A DNA stretch of 64,000 nucleotides from Trachythela sp. YZ-2020 (taxonomy: Eukaryota; Cnidaria; Anthozoa; Malacalcyonacea; Clavulariidae), in NCBI GenBank assembly GCA_016169945.1, contig JADLSH010000318.1, forward strand, positions 558,001 through 622,000, written 5' to 3'. The position numbers and the translations under genes are program-made. Of the stretch, positions 25,723-36,200 are shown in pieces; position 1 is the stretch's first letter; each line of letters begins with the position of its first letter. The notes under the pieces were generated by a model. It was not told the DNA's origin and searched no databases. It saw only the letters and a list, made by a program, of their open reading frames with translations.

Positions 25723-26000
25723 AAGTATTTAGAAACACGTATTATATAATATCCACAAAACTTCACCCGTGCTGGTACATCAGCAGTGCATTACTTAGTC
25801 TTAGTTTCATCCAAGGAGAAACCTTCATCATCATATTTTGAACGAGCCACTGAAGAACCACTTTGATTTGAAGTTGTCATACTTGGATCGTTGTTTTCCG
25901 AATTTTTTAAAGCTGAAAAGTAAAACATTTAATTTCACAAATAATTACAAGGATCGTTTTCTTCAAAGTAAATATTAAGCAAAGTAAGTATTCTTCATCA

Positions 26001-26336
26001 GGCCGGCCTCCACTTGCACGTACGTACGCACAATTGCACGCACGTACGCACAATTGCACGCACAAAAAGTTAGCCGCGACGGTCAAGATTAGCGATCATT
26101 TTCGAGTCACAGAGCACTTGCACGTACGGCCAGCGCGGCTGATTTTGCGCATGCTCTGTGACTCGAAAATGATCGCTAATCTTGACCGTCGCGGCTAACT
26201 TTTTGTACGTATGACAGTAGAACTGTATTCTACTTTCTGTGTGGCCGTCAAGTTTTTAACCAATCAAATTTCACGAAAGTATAAACACATACGTGCGTGC
26301 AATTGTGCGTACGTACGTGCAAGTGGAGCCCGGCCT
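26001..26336. mobile_element. Foldback element with nested inverted repeats, copy 2 only
   Basis: The outer arms run from GGCCGGCCTCCACTTGCACG (26001) to TGCAAGTGGAGCCCGGCC (26336), rich in ACGTACGT-like alternations. An inner stem pairs AGTTAGCCGCGACGGTCAAG and TTTTCGAGTCACAGAG with their reverse complements about 100 bp later. Copy 1 has the uninterrupted site (CTTCATAGTGTCCTTTTCTC, near 18160), so this is an insertion with a likely TA-like target. Confidence 0.8.
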
Positions 26337-26619
26337 ATAGTGTACTTTTCTCCAACTAAAACAATGGGAAAAGTGCCTTTTTCTAATGGAAGAGGTGCCC
26401 TTATCATGACGAAGTACCCCTTCAACTTGAAATCGCTTCCACGCCTATGACTTGATGTGTCTGTTACAACACACGTTTTACCTTCCAAATTTTGTAGCAT
26501 ATTCTGATATTCTTGTATGACCATAATTGACTTTACATAACCACAACATGCACCAATACCTATACAACATTTAAATTCTATTACAGTTACTCCAACTTGC
26601 TAAAATAATGTCGTCAAGT

Positions 26620-27340
26620 CCATCCTATTCTAGCTGAGATGCAATGATTGGTGGGGCCATTGGACTACTGACCACAAGCATTTGCAGCAATTTAAGAAGT
26701 TTGCAGAACTCACCCAAACAAACAAGTGGTATGTATTTTGATCGTTTTTCAAACGTTTTTGTCAATTTCATCACCACATATGTTGCAGCACTCCCTAGAA
26801 TACAATGAATTCATGTTTAAACTGTCTGGGGAGTGTGTGGCTATGTTATAGCCTTTGAAAAGTGTGGAGATTAGATATATTTAATAATAATAATAATTTA
26901 AAATTTATATTGCGCGTGTTATCATAGGGAGATGCTCACACACGCATTACAAAATATGACAATATCAGTTCGCAATGTCATGTAAAACTAGCTAATAATA
27001 TATACAAATTCTAGGCTAAAAGTTCTAAGTAATGATAGCTATGTATTATAGAGAGAATGCTTTCCTAAATAAGTAATTTTTAAGAAGTTTCTTAAAAACA
27101 TCAACACTGCCAGCATCACAAATTTCTGCTGGGAGTCTAGTGTGTAGGAGCTGCCACTTCACACGAGCGGTCAACCAGAGCAGCTATAGTGTTCTTATTC
27201 TTGGTCTCCTTGAGTAGCAGTTCAGTGGGTTGGGATAATACAGGACCCGAGATCTCGATAGGTTTCGTTTGTTAGTATGAACAGTGTTTGTTGTTAGAGA
27301 ACTTTACTCACTTAGAAAGGGAGAGCAAATGCTGTAGAAC
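26620..27340. other. Gene-free stretch after the duplication
   Basis: No exon recognised. A segment near 26890-27290 (GCTGGGAGTCTAGTGTGTAG, AGCAGTTCAGTGGGTTGGGA) reads like degraded LINE 3' sequence, but I cannot support that from translation. Confidence 0.3.
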
Positions 27341-27349
27341 CATCTTAAA

Positions 27350-27472
27350 AGTAGGGGGGGGGCACCCCTCCTGTACCACTGCCCCTGAGGGGGGGGGCAC
27401 CCCTCCTGTACCACTGCCCCTGAGGGGGGGGCACCCCTCCTGTACCACTGCCCCTGAGGGGGGGGGAGGATA
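27350..27472. repeat. Three-copy G-rich minisatellite
   Basis: Unit GGCACCCCTCCTGTACCACT followed by GCCCCTGAGG and a run of 7-9 G, about 35-37 bp, three copies. The G runs could form quadruplexes and are prone to sequencing error. Confidence 0.9.
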
Positions 27473-27764
27473 GGTGCAAGATAGCAAAAGGATGTGAAAA
27501 TGTGTCTGCTGGTGTGTATAAAGAAACACTAATTGGAGTCAAAAACTGACTTGTCATATGTTTTAAGTTTTGTGCCGCTATACTTCGGAGGAGGCTATCA
27601 GAATGTTGAATTTATTCATTACCAATAACAAAAGCTGACATTCCTGAAATTCTTGCTTGTCGATAACATGCTTTCATGTCTTCATAAGCCTGCATTGAAC
27701 AGGAATAAAAAGTGGGAACTTAGTGAAATATGCATCTCTATGCAAGGTAATCTATTCAATGTAC

Positions 27765-27880
27765 ATTTCATCTCTGTGACCGGGTTTAGATTCCTGTAAT
27801 TTGTATAGTTGTCTGAATATAATTTCACCTCAGTCACATGTGAAAAGAGAACTTTCAGTTTGACTCTACCAACATAGTTG
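27765..27880 (+). mobile_element. SINE fragment (B box and body)
   Basis: It contains a decayed B box (GGGTTTAGATTCC), TTTCACCTCAGTCACATGTG and TTTGACTCTACCA. Confidence 0.6.
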
Positions 27881-28633
27881 CCAAGTCCCACGCATTGAGC
27901 GTGAGACTCGCATATTTGAAAGTTACCTCACGCTTGTCTCACGCATAGGAAAAACTCACACATTTTTTTATCTTAGCTTTATTTCTCATGCATTCTTTCA
28001 AACTCCCAATGCCAGTGGTAAGGCTAAAGGCCTTTTCAACTACCTTTCAAATTTATAGAGTATATCTTTATTATCTGTTAACATACGACTTTTTAAATTA
28101 TCTCTTTATCACACAGAGTTGCCTTGAATATTAAATTTGCAATTATGCGGAATTCAAATTTTCTGTTTGACCAAAGTGCGGCTTAGTTGTCGTATACCTG
28201 AACACAAAATTGAAAATATGGTATAAAGAACCTTGAGAAAATCTCACACCTAACTTTTTTAAAAACTTGGCAACTATGGTAACCAATCATCGCAGCTATA
28301 TCCCTAGGGACGATATTATTTTTATTTCCTACTGCTTATCACCTTGATAAAGGCACTAGATGTGATAAAAAGGTTATCACACTCATTACTCAGTGATATC
28401 CGTTTTATCCCTCTCGGTATGATATCATAATTGTCTCTCATTCGCTGCACTCACTCATGACAAAAATATCGTCCTCGAGTGATAAAACTGATATCACCTC
28501 ATCCCTCATACGATAACTTATACAATATAGCATCAGCCATCAGTCAACTTCCTATCACATGCTGACCAACCTACCAAATACATGTAGGCAAATATCAAGA
28601 TTTTTTCTCGGCATCTCATTCAATTGGACTAAT

Positions 28634-28940
28634 AGTAAAAGGTGTTTGTAGATGGAATATACAAATGAAAATTTATATACAATATGTAAAATTTATTTAA
28701 ATTTTCGTTCGTATATTCCATCTCCAAACGTCTTCTACCACATAGCTACCAACTCTCACCGCGGCAGCCGCGTGTGTCACTGTGTCTCACGCCTCAGCTC
28801 CATTTCTCACGTTCACACGCCTGACTCTGTAGCTCAGTTGGTTAGAGCGCTGCACCGGAATCGCAGGGCCACAGATTCAATTCCTGACAGAAAGTTGCAT
28901 TTTTCGCAACTATATTCCATCTACAAACACCTTCTACTTT
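28634..28940 (+). mobile_element. tRNA-derived element with repeated 27-bp module
   Basis: A tRNA-like region at about 28823-28895 has A box TAGCTCAGTTGG and B box GATTCAATTCC. Its anticodon loop has C where position 33 should be U, and stems are mismatched, so it is not a working tRNA gene. The module AAGGTGTTTGTAGATGGAAT appears at about 28638 forward, and reversed at about 28712 and 28909. This gives an inverted-repeat layout around the tRNA-like part. Confidence 0.6.
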
Positions 28941-29499
28941 GTAGGCAAATACTTTATTATATAGAACATAGCTTTGAACTAATATTGTATATTAAATTAT
29001 AAATAATATCTAACAAAATACCGAGTCTCTGCCAACTCTTCTGTTCAAAATTGAATCCATTTTTCAAAACAAAATGTGTTTTTTTCTTCGTTATTTGTTG
29101 TCGTTTCCAGTATTCCAATTTGTATATCCCGCTTGAGACTCTGGAGACATCTCTGCCTCATCATTCTTACAGATGTATTTCCGGTTTATATGACGCTTTC
29201 GGAAAGAAAATATCCGATTCCGTTACGTCATTGTGACGTCATACCAAGCAGTGCCAAAATAATGCAAAATGCAAATACCAAAATAGGATATGATCTAATA
29301 CAAGTGATCTGATATTGACTCGACATTTTGATAATTTTCAATAATCAATACTCAATACTTTTACTCATATTTACATTCCTTCATTTGCATCTAAGAATCA
29401 ACAAGTCGTGGATAAAAATATTATCTACTCTCTCAGGTTGTTATCTGATCAGTCAATTATCTTTAAAATCAGTCACTAAATTGCTCACTTTTTACGTGT

Positions 29500-29665
29500 T
29501 GATTGATATTGTATTGACAGGCTTGTGTTTGGTGGCAAATGAAATACATGTAAAGGAAACCTTAGGCATCATTTTTTTGCTACTATAAATGTCAATGCAT
29601 TAATTTGAAGTTGACCACCGTGTAACACCATGTAAAACACTTACTGAACCCAATAATTGAGGGTT
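29500..29665. mobile_element. MITE family 1, related copy
   Basis: It shares TTTGGTGGCAAATGAAATAC, TATAAATGTCAATGC and AGTTGACCACCGTGT, ending ACACTTACTGAACCCA, with the family 1 elements at 43214, 45831 and 48127. Confidence 0.5.
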
Positions 29666-29777
29666 TTTTTATATTGAGTTTTGGACTCCAGGTGTAGACA
29701 ATGTTGAAGATGCTTGAAGAACTACCTGAAAATATAGAAAGTAGACCCTTCTTCTGGGATTTGGTATGAATAGGTAG

Positions 29778-30018
29778 GTTTCACTGTTTCAGACGTTTCA
29801 GTTAAGTGTTTTATATGGTAGTAACACATGGTGGACAACTTCAAATGTATTGACATTTAATTGGGGGTTAGCACATGATGTTATAAAATGTTTCCATTAC
29901 GTGTATTCACCATCAAACACAAGGTCAATACATATAGTGAACAATTTAGTCACTCTGACAACTGTCTTTCCTTTTAGAGTTGACCACCTTGTGCTGCACT
30001 GTCCCACTTAGTGAAACC
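29778..30018. mobile_element. MITE family 1 variant with inverted ends
   Basis: The left part reads ACATGGTGGACAACTTCAAA. The right part reads AGTTGACCACCTTGTGCTGC then CACTTAGTGAAACC, the reverse complement of the left edge GTTTCACTG... AAGTGT. The same long variant lies at about 48535-48710 and 59010-59210. Confidence 0.55.
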
Positions 30019-30295
30019 ATAGGTGAAACCCACCTATAAAACTATCAATTTTGAGTTCCCTAAAAATTGGACGCACCAGAACGCCCAGAACGCATTTGTG
30101 TGTCCAATACCGCAACTATCCCATGAGACTTTGCGACCTCGCTGGCGGATGTTGCAGTTGATTGTTGTTTTAATATAGTAGAAGCATCGAAATTCGAACT
30201 TTTTGATCCCCAAAACGATCGTAATTGAAATTAGAAAATACAAAATTGTTTACAATTTGATCAAGTATATGTGAGGATATTCAGCGAGTCAAATT

Positions 30296-33200
30296 ATGGC
30301 ATGGGGAACTGAGTTATGGGTTCGTAGAATATGTTTGCTTTCAGCCTTTCACGTTGACAAGTGGGCCAAATGTGTTCATTTTATACGAAATTTTACAAGT
30401 TTTATTCTTTTATTCAGGATCGATCTGATGTAGTGGCATACCATACACAACAGTCTATTGAATTTATCGAAAAAGTTTCAAAATTTACGAAAGAAAGGTC
30501 TCGAATTGAGCAAGATTATGCAAAGGAACTGAGGTGAGAGATGAATGTTTTATGTATTGATCTTGCAGACGGAAATACCCATGCTTCAAATTGCAAACTG
30601 ATTAAAAAGTTTGGCTTTTTATTGACCGAAATACTGCACAGTTTATTGGGAAAGAATACTTTTTATTTAATGTACATTAATTGTATTTTGTTAACCTTAA
30701 ACCTATTAAAAATATTCGGTATTATTTCACGTCAAGTACAGCATATTTTAGCACATGTTTTTGTGTAAGAAAATAGCTTAAATAAAAGAAATTCATTGTT
30801 TTACTACTGTAAAGTTCTGTTTCATTCCGTTGGTCTTAAAATGCGAATATGTAAATTCCGAGTGCTCAGTGTATTATATTTCAACTCTTGAGAAATGCGA
30901 TTTATATTTATTAATCTACAGTATTATATTTCAAAAACTACGTATGACATTTATTGACTGAAAGTCTGTCTGATAATTTCAACATTATAATAATAATAAT
31001 TACTAAATAGTTTTTGTTCGTAATTAGCTTGTTAAAATATCCACAGCTTTTTTAAACAAACATGCCAGCCAGCACCCTTGGGTGTAAATTACAACTTTAC
31101 CCTTGCTATTAGCGTATTTTCACAGTGGCAGACATACTGAATTTAAGCTGACTTAATTTCACTTCCTTTCCTATGTATAAAGCACTTTCATCCATAAAAG
31201 TGTCGAACTAATATAGGTAATTTTGTTGTATAAAGTGTGAACTGCACAGTTTAAATAGTCATTTGATGATGTTTATTCTATGCCTTGTTTAAATTTAGCT
31301 GTGCAATTGTATAAATGAATAAATGTACAGAATTTAGTGTTCCGTAAGTTTTAGTATGCATTTGTTAACTTATGTGTAACTGGCAGTACCCTACCACTGA
31401 CGAGTAAAATAGTCTGGCGTTAGACAGAGTAAACTAGTAAAGTAGGGCACATCTGGGTGCATTGCAAGCTAATTAATGGGTTAACAAGATACACTGGCAG
31501 ATATTTTTGTTAACCCATTAACTGGCAATACCCTACCACTGTGAGTAAAATCATCTGGCATTAGACAGAGTACACTAGTAAAGTAGGGCACATTGCAAGC
31601 TAATGGGTTAGGCAGATAGTTTGGTTAGCTTTATGAGTAAAAACCAAATGCATGGAAATTAAAGTTGGGCGATATTGAAATTTCAATACCGGTTACAGTA
31701 TTTTTAAAATATCGCGGTATACCGGTATACCGTTAAAATCTTTTAAGGAAATGTGTGATCTACAGTCAATGCAGTTTACGCCCAATTAGCTCCCATATTT
31801 GGACTTTGGAGTTGTTTACGTCAAATGAAACGCTAAAATATCACTTAAATGGCTTCCAAATTTTGGCTAATTAATTAACGATGTTCTAAAATGTTAAAAT
31901 CTAATTATACGCTATTCCGCGGCCGCGCGCGCATACATTGTGTTTGTTTTTCGTTTGTGAACTTTTCTTTCTGTTTAAATAAAAAGATAAACTAATGATA
32001 GTTATGATACCGGTATATCTTACAGTATACCGCCAATAACGGTATAGCGTCAAAACCAATACCGCCATACCGGCATCAACTAAATACCATGAATAACTAA
32101 GAATACCGGTATACCGCCCAACTTTAATGGAAATATTGTGGTTTAGTGGGTAAAGGAGTTAGTTATGTGCTGCCTTTTATAAAACTTCAAAATGTTGTAT
32201 TTTAACAGGGTCCTACTGAAAATCACTCTGGCGTGTAGGCTCCCTGGATAAATATTGTTAATAATACTAATAATATAATAATAGTATTTATCATCTTTTT
32301 CTTATTTGAGCCTCAAAACATTGTGTTTATCATTTATAGAAAGCTTTGTAAGCCCTTTCACCCTAAGAAGAAGGAAGAATCCAGGTTTGTATTGGGCCGT
32401 AATGTGTCAAGTTGCACCATATAAAATGCCTCCTGAAACTTGCTTAATATACATTTTGAAATATGTTGATTTTCAGTCTATCAGTGCATAAAGCATTCCT
32501 TGGTATACTGAAAGAGACGGAAGATATTGCAGGCCAACATGAAGTAATCAGTGAAGAATTACAATCCAAAGTTTATAAAGAATTACAAAATCTTCATAAT
32601 GAAGCAAAACAGGAAAGAAAGAAGGTAAAATACAGGAGGAAAATTATCAATTTGTGTAGCGTGTGCTTGCAGTTTAGATCGAATAGAGCTATATATCCAG
32701 TATTAATTAATAATAAGCCATGTCTAACTTGATTTTGTATTGCCTCAAAGTTTCTAGATGGTGAAAAGAGTTTATTGAGAAATATTCAGCAGTCTATGAG
32801 TGCCTTGGAGAATGTAAGTGTTGGGTTTCAGTCAGGGGCGTAGGAAGCTTGTTAAACTTAGGGGAATGATGTTGGTCAACTTCATGAATGTTGACACAAT
32901 CTGCTTCATGATAGTGCTTGCAAGGTGAAAACCACCTACGTTGCAATTTAATTATTAATAATTTCATAGTACATATGATGCATTTACACTCCTATATCTT
33001 GTTGAGAATGAATTTAATTTATTATAAAGTCCATAATGTGTGGTTGTAGGGAAAAAGGGCATATGAAAAATCAAGCAAAGATGCAAACGAAGCTGTCCAA
33101 AACTATCAGAAAGCTGACAGGGATATGAACATGACTAAATTACAAATTGAAAAGGTATGTCAGTCAGTTGGGCAGTTCGTTTGTCGGTCGAATCTGTACG

Positions 33201-36200
33201 TCAGTTGGTCACTATGTCAATCAGTGGGTTGGTTATACGTTGGTCGGTTGGTTGGTTGGTTGGTCAGTCAGTTGGTAGGTCATTCAGGTTGGTTGTTGGT
33301 TACATGCATGCACTCGGCATTGTGATTTTTATGCATTTATGTGTTAATTTTTGCAACATCTAGTTAAAAAGCATATCGATGGAAAAAGGTCAACAATGTG
33401 AGACAGCCAAAGAGGCATATCGTGACCAACTCACTAAGGCAAACAACAGTCAGACACTTCATTATACGACAAACTTCCCACAAATAAATGATGTAAGTAA
33501 ATATCAAGAACTAACTTGTCAGAAAGCAGTTTGATTCAGACATTCATTTGTACATATACTTGAGGGTTTGAAGGCCCTTCATCTGGAAGTTGGTAGTACT
33601 AATTAACTTTCAGACAAAGGGCTTTCACTTGAAACTTCAAGGTTCTTGTTATATTTTTCAGGTAGTTTGATCTTACAAACCAGCAGCATATTGTTTTCAT
33701 GAGATATGGAAAAATATAGAAATATGAAAGATGTAGAAATATGGCGTACAGTGATATACTAACTATGGGGTCCAGTCTATGTAATTATTGTCTATATTTT
33801 GCCTTTCAGGCCCTTCAGAAAGGTGAAGAAGAAAGGGTTGCGAAGTATGGAGTTCTGCTTGCTCAATATTCTGATGTTCACAGTAAAGTTATTCCGATCA
33901 TCAACAAGTGTTTGGAAGGCATGAAGACTTCAGCTCAGTTTGTTAACGGGCCTAAGGTATTAAAGGAAAACTATTATCACAAAACTTGCAATATCCCATG
34001 GTGCACTTTCACAAATATACCATCTGTCCTATATGATCAAGCTCGTGTAATTAAGGCCATTTTACACTAGGCAATTTTTGTTGCAACTTGTAATGCGATT
34101 TATAACATAATTAGCTCTCACCTTACCCTTAAGTCTCAATCTTTGAAATCTGTTTCAGGACTCTCAAACACTGATCGATGCGAACAAGACAGGTCTCTCA
34201 CCTCCAGCTGATATTCCGTTTGAAGAATATGGTAAGCCTACATCACAACAGCCTGGGACACCTGTGGATAGGAAAAGAACTAAGAAAGTTAAAACTAAGC
34301 CTAAAAATACCAAGGTAAAAATCTTGAATCTATGGTTCAAGTGTAGGTAGCGATAAACCATGTGCTTGAGGGTTACACGTAAAACACATACAAGTTGTAA
34401 CAAACCTGCAGCAGACTTGTACCAAATAATACTGTCTCAACAATTTGTTATCAGGATGTGTTGGCACTGTTTGTTCCAAGCTTCTTGACAAGTCAGCATA
34501 TCTTGTTGACAAGATGTGAGATTTTTATGTGTGTTGTTTGTCCATACAAATAGTCATAGACTCATAATAGGATCATCCTTCAAGGCGAAGTATGTACGAA
34601 CGTTCGTCTGTGTTGACAACAGGGGTGGATCCAGGCTCATTTGACAGAGGGGGTGCATAATTTTCCGGGGGGGTGCACCCTTCCGCCACCAGCGCAAATT
34701 ATGTCAAAAATGCCATAGATTGTGAAAATTTCAGTATGAACTTGTTGATTCTGACTTTTTGTGGGGGTGCTGACATTTTCTAGTGGGGGTGCGCACCCCC
34801 CTGCACCCTCCCCCCCCAGTAAATCCGCCTATGGTTGACAAACTATGCAGATACTGTAGACCATAGTTTATCTTGACTGATTAAACATCTGTTTGCTGCG
34901 TTTATACACTGACGAATTATCAGGCTAACTATTTTTTCTTTACCCAAGCTTATCCAGACGGCTGATTATCATAAACTTAACTAGGCAGATAGTTTATCTT
35001 GATGGATGGTCCATCAGTTTGTCTGTCTTTTCTTTGTCCAAGTTCGTCCATCTAGTATAAGTTGTGACAATAAAACATGGATTTCCCCACAATTTAACAA
35101 TTTTCTTCACTAGAATGTTGGTGATGGCAACGACTTTCAAAGTCTCAATCCAGGTGAAAAAACTCGAATATGTAAAAAGAAGATTGAGGAATATAGCAGT
35201 GAATCTGCGACATTACTGTCTGAAAGACAAGGTTTGGAGAAAATGATGGATGTGTACAGCCAGAACAACGCACTTGGAGATCCCGAGAGCATCAAGGGAC
35301 AGTTGGAGCAAAATGCTGAGAGACTGGACAAGAGTAACGAAGAACTACATAAATATCAGGTGAGCTTTGGTAGAGTCACAGAGTAGAGATCATACAGAGG
35401 TAGAACGGGCCGTCGTAAACACTTGGGAGACTTACGTTTTTGTGTACCCACCTGATTTCAGGCGGCCGGGCAGAAAATGATCAACTGCGCATGCTCGGCA
35501 AGTTCCCCCCATTCCAAGTTCCCAACATTCCCCAAGTTCCCAACATTTTCGGCTCTTTAAAGTTTCACAATCTTAAGGTCTTTCGCATTTTTACGCACTT
35601 CTAAAAGGTAAACTGCAGTTAAAAGCGAGCCGACATCTTGAATCGTGCACTTTAACTGCGCATGCCCGGCAAGCGTCTGAAGGCACGCACAAAAAGAAAT
35701 GGGTACACCCGTTACACCTCTGTATGATCTCTACTCTGTGGTAGAGTCGAACTGGAAGCACAAATTATAATCACTGAACTGCATATTGCAGGAATCCCAT
35801 GTCAGTAGAGATGTTGGTAACACAGTGGTTGATGCGTAAGAAATCCCTGTATTGTATTGTATGTAATAATACTGAAATTTAACCAATGTATCAATCTATC
35901 TTTCCAGTGTTATTTGGCAGCTCTACAGAGCTCTGAACCACCTCCACGTCAGCCTTTCTACTCTGGTCAACCAGGGGCTGCTCCCCCTGCTCAGGCGGCT
36001 AATGGAGTGCCATCGCCCCCTTCAGCTAATATTCCTGAACCCCCACCTGCCCCTGGATCAGCTGTGATAGACCAGGATGATGGAGAGTTTGAGGATGATA
36101 TACGATGTTATGTACTGTATGATTTTCAAGGTACTGTAAGCGATTTTGTTGGTTCATGTTCCTGTGGATAGCTTGATATATAGCTACTTGATTAGTAGGA

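Larger units (their letters stand above)
18414..26617. repeat. Tandem direct duplication, copy 2
   Basis: It starts with AACATGGCCCACGTTTCACT at the junction after AAATAATGTCGTC and ends after the second AAATAATGTCGTCAA (26601-26617). Differences from copy 1 are an expanded SINE-tail array (24040-24850), a full MITE family 3 copy (25503-25722), a foldback insertion (26001-26336) and no TTTG array. Substitutions elsewhere look rare. Confidence 0.9.

Noticed and set aside
28823..28895. A tRNA gene
   Set aside because: Loop position 33 is not U and stems mismatch; better explained as a tRNA-derived element.
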